A stretch of DNA of 30,800 nucleotides, taken from NCBI GenBank assembly GCA_900772845.1, contig CAAGSD010000101.1:1-30800 (forward strand), written 5' to 3'. Source of the DNA: Lachnospiraceae bacterium. GTDB taxonomy: Bacteria > Bacillota > Clostridia > Lachnospirales > Lachnospiraceae. A model generated the notes under the pieces. It was given only the letters and a program-made list of their open reading frames with translations, was not told the origin of the DNA and did not search any database. The position numbers were made by a program, and so were the translations under genes. Shown piece after piece: positions 1 through 6,644 of the stretch (position 1 is its first letter; each line of letters starts with the position of its first letter).

Positions 1-111
1 AATTGATAATCTTTATAGGGCGAAGTAACCACTATGAGCAAATAACATGCAAGCATGTTATTCAGAAAAGCCTCGCAGAGGCGGTTTTGCGAATGGGGGT
101 CTGAATAGTTA
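1..111 (+). repeat. Partial copy of a ~150-bp structured repeat (family B)
   Basis: This is the right part of an element whose complete copy lies at 7679-7828. Both copies share the core GGCGAAGTAACCAC, then ATGAGCAAA, a short hairpin, TTTTGCGAATGGGG and the terminal TGAATAGTTA (102-111 here). The short hairpin is GCCTC-gca-GAGGC (70-82) here and GCATC-gta-GATGC in the other copy, so one base pair changes in a compensating way. This copy carries an extra perfect hairpin TAACATGC/GCATGTTA (44-61) absent from the other. The left end is cut by the window edge. No coding capacity is visible. Confidence 0.7.
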
Positions 112-153
112 CGTGGAATGAAAAAGAACCTTGGCACAGGCAGCGCTTACATG

Positions 154-759
154 CTATACTGAAGGAGCAAAAATTCTCCTGCGGGCACAGAAGAAGCAGC
201 CTGCGATAAAAACACACAGTAACAGGCGGGACAGTGTCTGATGGCTGTAATAGCCGTCGATCTGTGCAGTCAGTGCGTCAGACAGGATCAGAAAAGGATC
301 ATCCGCTCCTGCGGAAATATAGGCCCGGTTTCTGGGAAGCACCAATGTGATATCGGCATTATGGTTCAACTGGATATTTTCCGGAGTAAACAGATAGCAG
401 GGATTGAACTCTTTTTTAATGACACCTGCACTGCTTACCGTAACGGTTTTAATTCCCACAAGCTGCTCAATATGCGGAAAGTCCAGACGCAGTCCGGTCA
501 GGTGACCGGCCAGAGAACCGTCCAGACGAAAAGATGCCTGCATGGTATCGGGATCGACCTTGGAGGCGATACATTTATCCTCTGAAAAACTGCTGTCGGT
601 ATCCGTGGCATAATACAGGTAACAGGTATCCCCCTCTAACTCCTCAAAGGTGATCCGAAGATACAGATCGGAAGCGGGATGGGGGAAGAAAATATAAATA
701 AGAGCAATCAGCATGACAATAACACTGCATGCGATTTGTTTCTTTGATGGGAAATGCAT
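154..759 (-). CDS. Hypothetical membrane-anchored protein
   Basis: The 201-residue product begins with a short basic stretch followed by a hydrophobic segment (about residues 9-27). That segment could be a signal anchor or an uncleaved signal peptide. A polar, probably extracytoplasmic domain of about 150 residues follows. A second hydrophobic segment (about 179-192) ends in a basic CARRR motif, so the C-terminus is probably cytoplasmic and the middle domain outside. I recognise no family or catalytic motif. The start is supported by AGGAGT (complement of 763-768) a few bases before the ATG. The gene is transcribed away from the membrane protein at 1115, with a family A repeat element between them. 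Whether the two are functionally related cannot be told. Confidence 0.65.
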   Translation of the reverse strand: MHFPSKKQIACSVIVMLIALIYIFFPHPASDLYLRITFEELEGDTCYLYYATDTDSSFSEDKCIASKVDPDTMQASFRLDGSLAGHLTGLRLDFPHIEQLVGIKTVTVSSAGVIKKEFNPCYLFTPENIQLNHNADITLVLPRNRAYISAGADDPFLILSDALTAQIDGYYSHQTLSRLLLCVFIAGCFFCARRRIFAPSV

Positions 760-802
760 AAGTACTCCTTACGTGCATCATGGCACGATTTCTTTTGATC
801 AG

Positions 803-1066
803 TATGATATGATGTCGGGGTCAAAAGCCCCCGACTTTGATACCTACGGATTGCTTCGTGCTACGCACTCACGCTTCTCCGCTCCGCTCCGGTCCGTGCT
901 AAACATGTGCCACTGGCACATAGCACCCTACCAAATATTCGCATATCGTGGGATTATCATCCCACTTTTATGCGAATATCGGGGCGGGTCCCAAGGTCTT
1001 TCACCCACTTATGAGCAAGCTCATGTGGGCTTAGACCTTTTGACCCTGGTATCATGATATTATCAT
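803..1066 (+). mobile_element. Family A MITE-like element, complete copy
   Basis: This intergenic block of about 264 bp has imperfect terminal inverted repeats. The left end reads ATGATGTCGGGGTCAAAAG (from 808). The right end, read on the other strand, is ATGATACCAGGGTCAAAAG, identical at 14 of 19 bases. Inside are four successive hairpins: GTCGGGG/CCCCGAC (about 813-834); GTGCT/AGCAC enclosing ATGTGCC/GGCACAT (896-926); the perfect 11-bp stem ATATTCGCATA/TATGCGAATAT (935-979) enclosing GTGGGA/TCCCAC; and GGTCT/AGACC enclosing CCCAC/GTGGG and ATGAGC/GCTCAT (995-1037). A second copy starts at 30642 and a 36-bp terminal fragment lies at 23986-24021. No transposase is encoded, so it resembles a non-autonomous element or a dispersed structured RNA. 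Exact ends and target duplication are uncertain. Confidence 0.8.
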
Positions 1067-1114
1067 AAGGGAAAAGAAGTAAAACCGCAAGGAAATTATG
1101 AGAAAGGACAAAAG

Positions 1115-2392
1115 ATGGAACAGAAAATAACAGAAGAAAAAAAGAGACAGCCAGACCGGGAAGACATGGTCGTGATCCTGTTCGGAATCCTATTGGGATG
1201 GCTGATCTATGGCATCGTGATAAATCAGCTTCCGAAGGCGTTATCCGACTATAACGGCCATACTTATGTATACCTGTCAGCATTTAAAAAGGGTACCTGG
1301 TTCCAGGGATGGAAGGCAGTACCCTATTGTATGTGGCATTTGTGTGTGTTGGGAATGAACCATATCCTGAGAGTGCCTTTGGAAGTCTCGGCAGCCTATG
1401 TGACCAGCGCCTTTCATGTGTTTGCCTATTTCGTATTATATTGGATGATCCGCAGATACACAGAGCATTTCAGCGTCAAGGCAGGTGCCTGGAAAGCGGC
1501 AATGATCGCCTTCGGTCTGTCAGTGGTACAGGGGCTGTATTTTTCCTGGCTGGATGTGGGAGGACGTTTCCTTGGGATCTATTCCATGAATCCGATTCAT
1601 AATCCGACACATATCGCTGTGCGTGGATTCGGTCTGTTGTGCTTCTGCCTGGTATATGATATCTGGGGAGCCCAGAGAGATCCGAAGTACCGTGGAGTCT
1701 TCTTCCCAGTGGAGAAGGGGCTGAAGAAATATTATGGAATTCTGGCAGGTGTGCTATTCCTGAGTGCAATGGCCAAACCGGTCTTTGCAGAAATGTTTGT
1801 ACCGGCGGTAGGAATCGTTATGCTGTACCGGCTTCTGGAACTCTGTGTGAAAAAAGATGGCAGAAGAGCGGATTATTTTCGTCACTGTGTGTATACTTTC
1901 CTGTGTGCACAGCCGGCATTGCTCTATATTCTGGTGCAGTTCCTTGCCTATTTTTTCTGGGGTGGAAGCTATGGCGCAGACGGAACTTTCATGGTGACAA
2001 AATGGATGGAGGTCTGGAGCCTGTATTCGGAAAACATCATTCTGGCTGTGGCGATGGGAATGGCGTTTCCTTTGCTGTTACTGCTGGTGGATGGAAGCTT
2101 TTTCATGAAGGATAACCTGGGCATCCTTGCATATGCCGGATATGCGGTGGGCTTTTTGGAGGCCGGCCTGTTCGGAGAAGAAGGCAGTAAAATGAGCTAT
2201 GCTAATTTTATCTGGCCCATGATGTGCGGAATGATGCTGGTATGGGTGGCAGCCATGCTGCGTTTTCTGGTATTGGAAAATAATTCAAACAACCACACAA
2301 AACAACGGATAGTGATCGATCTGGGATGGCTGTTGTTCGGTTTTCATGTGCTGTGTGGACTGCTTTACATTCAGAAAGAAATGATGTTGTAG
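1115..2392 (+). CDS. Polytopic integral membrane protein, unknown function
   Basis: The 425-residue protein has a short charged cytoplasmic N-terminus (about 1-20) and then some ten hydrophobic segments with loops rich in aromatic residues. The layout resembles membrane-embedded glycosyltransferase-like or sugar-lipid proteins, but I see no diagnostic motif and do not assign a function. Loop sequences of note include SDYNGHTYVY near residue 44 and MNPIHNPTHIAVRG near 165. The start follows GAAAGGAC, about 8 bases upstream. The gene stands alone: the family A element lies directly upstream, with a TTGACC sequence in its right terminal repeat that could serve as an outward -35. A strong terminator follows at 2460. 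Confidence 0.8.
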   Translation: MEQKITEEKKRQPDREDMVVILFGILLGWLIYGIVINQLPKALSDYNGHTYVYLSAFKKGTWFQGWKAVPYCMWHLCVLGMNHILRVPLEVSAAYVTSAFHVFAYFVLYWMIRRYTEHFSVKAGAWKAAMIAFGLSVVQGLYFSWLDVGGRFLGIYSMNPIHNPTHIAVRGFGLLCFCLVYDIWGAQRDPKYRGVFFPVEKGLKKYYGILAGVLFLSAMAKPVFAEMFVPAVGIVMLYRLLELCVKKDGRRADYFRHCVYTFLCAQPALLYILVQFLAYFFWGGSYGADGTFMVTKWMEVWSLYSENIILAVAMGMAFPLLLLLVDGSFFMKDNLGILAYAGYAVGFLEAGLFGEEGSKMSYANFIWPMMCGMMLVWVAAMLRFLVLENNSNNHTKQRIVIDLGWLLFGFHVLCGLLYIQKEMML

Positions 2393-2459
2393 TAAAAGTT
2401 CAAAATTTGCAATGTTTTGATTGAAATATGAAAAGACTTTGAGAATCTTTTCTAGTATA

Positions 2460-2509
2460 CTGGGATCATGCAAAGGGAGAAAGTACTTGCATGATCCCAG
2501 ATTTTTTTC
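2460..2509 (+). terminator. Rho-independent terminator
   Basis: The 14-bp stem CTGGGATCATGCAA / TTGCATGATCCCAG closes a 13-base loop and is followed by ATTTTTTTC. It ends transcription from the membrane protein gene and isolates the kdu operon promoter just downstream. Confidence 0.93.
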
Positions 2510-2527
2510 GAAAAAAGTAAAAAAAGG

Positions 2528-2557
2528 TTGGAAATGCTTACAATGATATGCTATAAT
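2528..2557 (+). promoter_or_regulatory. Sigma-A-type promoter of the kdu/dhu operon
   Basis: TTGGAA (2528-2533) and a perfect TATAAT (2552-2557) are separated by 18 bases. The promoter lies after the terminator at 2460-2509 and about 75 bases before the kduI start. It is the only good promoter seen upstream of the five-gene operon. Confidence 0.8.
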
Positions 2558-2570
2558 GTAAGTGCTTTCA
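2529..2570 (+). promoter_or_regulatory. Two LacI/CcpA-like operator palindromes on the kdu promoter
   Basis: TGGAAATGCTTACA (2529-2542) overlaps the -35 box. TGTAAGTGCTTTCA (2557-2570) begins at the last base of the -10 box and covers the start point region. On a common strand both fit TGNAARYRCTTACA, close to the catabolite-responsive-element consensus of LacI-family regulators. Their starts are 28 bp apart. A third match lies upstream of the giant glycosidase gene at 14921-14934. Positions over the promoter suggest repression. The regulator (CcpA or a dedicated LacI-family KdgR) is not encoded in the window. Confidence 0.6.
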
Positions 2571-2630
2571 TAAAAAGGTATCATTCAATGACGGTACGCA
2601 GACCGGTCATTGAGGAAAGAGAGGCGTAAG

Positions 2631-3491
2631 GTGGAACTTAGAACAGCAGTATCACCAAGAGATGTGAAGCATTATACCACAGAGCGTCTGAGAGAAGAGT
2701 TTCTGATCCAGAATCTGTTTGTGCCCGGCGAGATCAAGCTGGTGTACAGCCACATCGACAGAATCATTACAGGAGCAGCAGTCCCTGTAAGCCCCATCAC
2801 TCTGACCGCCGGAGATGAGCTCCGTGCAGAATATTTCTGCCAGAGAAGAGAGCTGGGTGTGATCAATATCGGCGGTGCAGGTATGATCACCGTTGACGGC
2901 AAAGTGTACAAGGTAGGCTATAAGGAAGCTATGTACATTGGAATGGGCTCTAAAGAGATCATTTTTGCAAGCGAAGATGAGAAGCAGCCCGCTAAATTTT
3001 ATCTGAATTCCGCTCCCGCACATAAGACTTATCCGACCGTGCTGATCAAGCCGGAGGGTACTCCCGAAGAGGGCGTAGTCATTGTAAAGGATGAGAATAA
3101 AGTAGAACTGGGTACTCTGGAGGATGCCAACCACAGAGTTATCTGCAAATATATCCTTCCCGGACAGGTAGAGAGCTGTCAGCTGGAGATGGGTATGACG
3201 AAGCTGGAGCCCGGCAGTGTATGGAATACCATGCCTTGTCATACACATGACAGACGTATGGAAGTATATCTGTATTTCGATATGCCTGAGGATGCCTTTG
3301 TTATGCACTATATGGGTGAGCCCGATGAGACCCGTCACATCGTAATGCGTAATGAAGAAGCAGTCATTTCTCCCAGCTGGTCCATCCATTCCGGATGCGG
3401 TTCCAGAGCATACACCTTTATCTGGGGTATGGTCGGCGAGAATCAGGACTTCGACGACATGGACGGTGTCGACAACAGAGATCTGAAATAA
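2631..3491 (+). CDS. kduI: 5-dehydro-4-deoxy-D-glucuronate isomerase (KduI)
   Basis: KduI is a cytoplasmic cupin metalloenzyme that converts 4-deoxy-L-threo-5-hexosulose-uronate (DKI) to 3-deoxy-D-glycero-2,5-hexodiulosonate in pectin and glycosaminoglycan catabolism. The 286-residue length fits the family (278 in E. coli). The metal ligand set His204, His206, Glu211 and His253 lies in MPCHTHDRRMEVYLYFD and SWSIHSGCG; these match the E. coli ligands with a constant offset of eight. The N-terminus VKHYTTERLREEFLIQNLF is typical. I chose GTG at 2631 because GAGAGG lies about 7 bases upstream and the protein then aligns from its first residue; an upstream in-frame TTG at 2610 lacks a good site. 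It is the first gene of the operon. Confidence 0.95.
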   Translation: MELRTAVSPRDVKHYTTERLREEFLIQNLFVPGEIKLVYSHIDRIITGAAVPVSPITLTAGDELRAEYFCQRRELGVINIGGAGMITVDGKVYKVGYKEAMYIGMGSKEIIFASEDEKQPAKFYLNSAPAHKTYPTVLIKPEGTPEEGVVIVKDENKVELGTLEDANHRVICKYILPGQVESCQLEMGMTKLEPGSVWNTMPCHTHDRRMEVYLYFDMPEDAFVMHYMGEPDETRHIVMRNEEAVISPSWSIHSGCGSRAYTFIWGMVGENQDFDDMDGVDNRDLK

Positions 3492-3597
3492 GAAGTTCCC
3501 ATGTCTCTGATGAAGAAAGTAAGCCGTTTCCGAAAGGAAGGCTGAACATAAAAATGTAACTGAATAACTTGAAACATAAAGAAAAGGAGAAAACAAA

Positions 3598-4401
3598 ATG
3601 TCTGAATTCACTAATTTCTCACTGGAAGGCAAGGTTGCTCTGGTAACCGGTGCATCTTACGGTATTGGTTTTGCTATCGCTTCTGCATACGCTGAGTGCG
3701 GTGCTACCATCTGCTTCAACGATATCAAGCAGGAACTGGTAGACAAGGGAATCGCAGCATACGCTGAAAAAGGTATCAAGGCTCACGGTTATGTATGTGA
3801 CGTTACCAATGAAGAAGCAGTTAATGCTATGGTAGCTCAGATCGAGAAGGAAGTAGGCACCATCGATATCCTGGTAAATAACGCAGGTATCATCAAGAGA
3901 ATCCCCATGACCGAGATGACCGCAGACCAGTTCCGTCAGGTGATCGATGTAGACCTGAACGCACCTTTCATCGTATCGAAAGCAGTTATCCCTGCAATGA
4001 TCAAGAAGGGTCATGGTAAGATCATCAACATCTGTTCCATGATGTCCGAGCTGGGTCGTGAGACCGTATCTGCATACGCAGCAGCTAAGGGCGGCTTAAA
4101 GATGCTGACCAAGAATATCTGCTCCGAGTACGGCCAGTACAACATTCAGTGTAATGGCCTTGGACCCGGTTACATCGAGACTCCTCAGACGGCTCCTCTT
4201 CGTGAGACCCAGCCCGATGGCAGCAGACATCCTTTCGACCAGTTCATCTGCGCTAAGACTCCTGCTAACAGATGGTTAAAGCCCGAAGAGCTGACCGGCC
4301 CCGCTGTATTCCTTGCTTCTGAGGCATCCAATGCAGTCAACGGACACATCCTCTATGTAGATGGCGGTATCCTTGCTTACATCGGCAAACAGCCTGAATA
4401 G
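3598..4401 (+). CDS. kduD: 2-dehydro-3-deoxy-D-gluconate 5-dehydrogenase (KduD/DhuD-type SDR)
   Basis: This short-chain dehydrogenase of 267 residues has the nucleotide-binding TGASYGIG (about residues 18-25), NNAG, and the catalytic Ser147-Tyr160-Lys164 triad in SAYAAAK. It should reduce 3-deoxy-D-glycero-2,5-hexodiulosonate to 2-keto-3-deoxygluconate using NAD(P)H. From memory, its sequence is closer to streptococcal enzymes filed as gluconate 5-dehydrogenase (Streptococcus suis Ga5DH) and to DhuD of streptococcal glycosaminoglycan loci than to E. coli KduD. The context between an isomerase on each side supports the uronate role over gluconate oxidation. AAAAGGAG precedes the ATG. The 106-bp gap to kduI holds a small hairpin (AGCC/GGCT around a GAAA loop, about 3522-3543). 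Codon use is strongly biased. Confidence 0.9.
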   Translation: MSEFTNFSLEGKVALVTGASYGIGFAIASAYAECGATICFNDIKQELVDKGIAAYAEKGIKAHGYVCDVTNEEAVNAMVAQIEKEVGTIDILVNNAGIIKRIPMTEMTADQFRQVIDVDLNAPFIVSKAVIPAMIKKGHGKIINICSMMSELGRETVSAYAAAKGGLKMLTKNICSEYGQYNIQCNGLGPGYIETPQTAPLRETQPDGSRHPFDQFICAKTPANRWLKPEELTGPAVFLASEASNAVNGHILYVDGGILAYIGKQPE

Positions 4402-4580
4402 AGCCCGTGCAAAAGGAAAACAAGCGACCGCATAGCGGGCATTTGTTTTCCTTGCACGGCTCACGAGTAAATATCCGGTGAGTTTACGAGCCGGATGTAA
4501 AGCACGAAGTGCGAATTTACGAGTGAGAAACCGTAAGGCGAGTGAGAAACCGTAAGGCGAGTGAGAACTCGCAAGGCATG
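4401..4580 (+). repeat. Hairpin-rich intergenic block with long palindrome
   Basis: Immediately at the kduD stop there is a near-perfect palindrome of about 62 bases (4401-4462). Its arms are GAGCCCGTGCAA..GGAAAACAA and TTGTTTTCC..TTGCACGGCTC, with a small inner CCGC/GCGG stem. No U-run follows, so it is not a standard terminator. Next come TATCCGG/CCGGAT (about 4471-4498), the stem GTAAA..TTTAC enclosing CAC/GTG (about 4498-4520) and a 19-bp tandem repeat. I see no gene here. It may be an mRNA-stabilising or processing region, or a third repeat family. Confidence 0.7.
4523..4579 (+). repeat. 19-bp tandem repeat, three units
   Basis: GTGAGAAACCGTAAGGCGA occurs twice exactly (4523-4541, 4542-4560). 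A third unit diverges at several bases (4561-4579, GTGAGAACTCGCAAGGCAT). The unit has no spacers and is not a CRISPR. Confidence 0.9.
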
Positions 4581-4664
4581 AAACAAAATAAATTACCCAC
4601 ACCAGGTCAGTCGCAGAAGAATTTCGGCGGCTGACTGTTGTGGCGTTTAGAAAAGGAGTATTTC

Positions 4665-5303
4665 ATGAAGATAGCTTTGATCAATGAAAACAGTCAGGCT
4701 GCCAAGAATGAAATGATCTGTGCTACTCTTAAAAAAGTAGTAGAGCCCATGGGTCATGAAGTATTCAACTACGGTATGTGCGGCGCAGAGGATCCCAATT
4801 CCCTGACCTATGTACAGAACGGTATTCTGGCAGCAGTTCTTTTGAACTCCGGTGCAGCAGATTTCGTGATCACCGGATGCGGAACCGGCGAAGGTGCCAT
4901 GCTAGCATGCAATTCCTTCCCCAAGGTTCTGTGCGGACATATTGAGTCCCCTCTGGATGCTTACCTGTTCTCCCAGGTAAACGACGGTAACTGTGTAGCA
5001 CTTCCTTTTGCTGAGAACTTCGGCTGGGGCGGTGAACTGAATTTACAGTATACCTTTGAAAAGCTGTTCTGCGCTCCCGGCGGCGGTGGATATCCCCCTG
5101 AGAGAGTTGTTCCCGAGCAGCGCAACAAGAAGATCCTGGATCAGGTAAAAGAAGTAACTCATACTGATATGGTTACCATCCTGAAGAATCTGGATCGTGA
5201 ACTGGTAAAGGGTGCTTTATCCGGCGCTAAATTTAAAGAGTATTTCTTCGCAAACTGCAAGTGCGACAAGATCGCTGAGGCAGTGAAGGAAGTACTGGCT
5301 TAA
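4665..5303 (+). CDS. dhuI: RpiB/LacAB-family isomerase, DhuI-type (DKI isomerase)
   Basis: The 212-residue cytoplasmic protein starts MKIALINENSQAAKNEMI and has the RpiB-type anion-binding loop GCGTGEGAMLACNSFP (about residues 75-90), including a cysteine at the position typical of the fold. The C-terminal half (LFSQVNDGNCVALPFAENFG, then PPERVVPEQRN) is longer than in ordinary ribose-5-phosphate isomerase B. From memory this matches the streptococcal DhuI, which converts 4-deoxy-L-threo-5-hexosulose-uronate to its 2,5-diulosonate isomer, the same step as KduI. The operon position supports that over pentose isomerisation. The start at 4665 is fixed by AAAAGGAG (4651-4658); an upstream ATG at 4638 has no site. 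Expression may be coupled to, or limited by, the 263-bp structured gap before it. Confidence 0.8.
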   Translation: MKIALINENSQAAKNEMICATLKKVVEPMGHEVFNYGMCGAEDPNSLTYVQNGILAAVLLNSGAADFVITGCGTGEGAMLACNSFPKVLCGHIESPLDAYLFSQVNDGNCVALPFAENFGWGGELNLQYTFEKLFCAPGGGGYPPERVVPEQRNKKILDQVKEVTHTDMVTILKNLDRELVKGALSGAKFKEYFFANCKCDKIAEAVKEVLA

Positions 5304-5318
5304 TTTTGCAGAAATATT

Positions 5319-5346
5319 TTCGACAGGATCTCCTGCGAAGATTTTT
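5319..5346 (+). terminator. Weak intra-operon hairpin with T-run
   Basis: TTCG-a-CAGGA / TCCTG-CGAA (5319-5339) forms a bulged 9-bp stem, followed after AG by ATTTTT. It lies between the DhuI-like gene and the aldolase gene and could act as a partial terminator or RNA processing site. The aldolase gene has its own AGAAAGGTG site just downstream. Confidence 0.5.
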
Positions 5347-5385
5347 CACATAACTATTAGTCTATAAGACAGAAAGGTGTTATTT

Positions 5386-6351
5386 ATGAACGCAGTATTA
5401 GAGCAAATCAGCAAAATCGGTATCGTACCGGTTGTAAAAATTGACAACGCAGCAGATGCACTTCCTCTGGCAAAGGCACTTTGCGCAGGCGGACTTCCCT
5501 GTGCAGAGGTTACCTTCCGTACCAGCGCAGCAGCAGAAGCTATCAAGATCATGACTGACAACTTCCCCAGCATGTGTGTTGGTGCAGGTACCGTTCTGAA
5601 CGCAGAGCAGGTTGACGCAGCAGTAGCAGCAGGCGCTAAGTTCATCGTAAGCCCCGGCTTAAATCCCAGAACCGTTAAGTATTGTGTAGAGAAGAACATC
5701 CCTATCACTCCCGGTACTTCCAGCCCCAGCGACATCGAGCAGGCTATCGAGCTTGGTCTGGATGTAGTTAAGTTCTTCCCCGCTGAGCAGTCCGGCGGTC
5801 TGGCTAAGATCAAGGCTATGGCAGCTCCTTATGTAAACATGAAGTTCATGCCTACCGGTGGTGTAAACGCTAAGAACCTGACTTCTTACCTTGACTTCCC
5901 CAAGATCATCGCTTGCGGTGGTTCCTGGATGGTTCCCGGTGACCTGATCAACGCAGGTGAGTGGGACAAGATCGAGCAGCTGACCAGAGAAGCAGTACAG
6001 ACCATGCTGGGCTTCGAACTGGCTCATGTTGGTGTTAATGCAGAGAACGAGGAAGAGGCTGTTAAGGCTGCGAACCGTTTCGCATTCATCTTCGGTATGC
6101 CCGCTAAGGTTGGCAACAGCTCCGTATTCGCAGGCTCTGCTCTGGAAGTTATGAAGACTCCTTACCTGGGCAAGAACGGCCACATCGCTGTTAAGACCAA
6201 CTACATCGAGAGAGCTGTCAACTACCTGAGCACTGTTCTGGGTGTTGAGTTCAACGAAGAGTCCGCTAAGAGAGATGCCAAGGGTAACCTGAAGGCTATC
6301 TACCTGAAGGAAGAGATCGGCGGATTCGCAGTTCATCTGGTACAGAAATAA
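5386..6351 (+). CDS. kdgA: KDPG/KHG aldolase fused to a VOC-like C-terminal domain
   Basis: Residues 1 to about 208 are a class I KDPG aldolase that cleaves 2-keto-3-deoxy-6-phosphogluconate to pyruvate and glyceraldehyde-3-phosphate. Glu41 sits in AEVTFRT and the Schiff-base Lys129 in DVVKFFPAE; GAGTVLN (66-72) and the phosphate-contact region MPTGGV are also present. Residues from about 209 to 321 (starting GFELAHVGVNAENEEEA) look like a vicinal-oxygen-chelate/glyoxalase-type domain with the HIAVKTNYIERAVNYL pattern. They are absent from the roughly 210-residue E. coli Eda. The role of the extra domain is unknown to me; binding a sugar acid or a metal is a guess. The start at 5386 follows AGAAAGGTG. 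Codon use is among the most biased in the window. Confidence 0.92.
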   Translation: MNAVLEQISKIGIVPVVKIDNAADALPLAKALCAGGLPCAEVTFRTSAAAEAIKIMTDNFPSMCVGAGTVLNAEQVDAAVAAGAKFIVSPGLNPRTVKYCVEKNIPITPGTSSPSDIEQAIELGLDVVKFFPAEQSGGLAKIKAMAAPYVNMKFMPTGGVNAKNLTSYLDFPKIIACGGSWMVPGDLINAGEWDKIEQLTREAVQTMLGFELAHVGVNAENEEEAVKAANRFAFIFGMPAKVGNSSVFAGSALEVMKTPYLGKNGHIAVKTNYIERAVNYLSTVLGVEFNEESAKRDAKGNLKAIYLKEEIGGFAVHLVQK

Positions 6352-6386
6352 GAATAGGATTCCGAAAACCGGACGGCTCCGTCGAC

Positions 6387-6590
6387 TGCATATTTCAGTC
6401 ACGGACCCACTTCCGCTGTAATATAGCGATTACACGGTGGAATGAATAGGATTTAGAACAATCAGGTTGGACGGTTGCGTGTTCCGACACGGACTCTAAC
6501 CGACCGTCGGTACTTAGATGCTGTATTTCAGCATCTTATGTACCGCTACGGGAGGGCCGAAGCGAGAGCGGGTCCGTGACGAAATATGCA
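6387..6590 (+). repeat. Inverted-repeat-bounded structured element (family C)
   Basis: TGCATATTTC..GTCACGGACCC (6387-6408) is repeated in reverse complement at 6570-6590, with a 2-base indel. Between them are stacked hairpins: TTCCGCTGTAA..TTACACGGTGGAA (about 6411-6442), CGTGT-tccg-ACACG enclosed by GGTT/AACC (about 6476-6502), and GGTAC..GATGCTG-tattt-CAGCATC..GTACC (about 6509-6545). The element fills the gap between the aldolase gene and kdgK. It has no ORF of note and resembles a MITE or a multi-stem RNA inside the operon. Confidence 0.75.
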
Positions 6591-6644
6591 ATCGGAACAA
6601 CCGGAGATAATAGACATTTTTTAGTGAGAAAGGAATATACCAAA

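Noticed and set aside
803..1066. Small protein encoded in the family A element
   Set aside because: The open frames are short, lack ribosome sites, and are interrupted or altered in the second copy, while the stems are largely kept.
2610..2630. Upstream TTG start for kduI
   Set aside because: The added residues do not belong to the family and the GAGAGG site fits GTG 2631.
2652..3632. 326-codon open frame antisense to kduI
   Set aside because: It lies fully opposite a well-supported gene, has no ribosome site or family similarity, and results from the biased codon use of kduI.
4523..4579. Possible short CRISPR array
   Set aside because: The 19-bp units are directly adjacent with no spacers, only three in number, and no cas gene is present.
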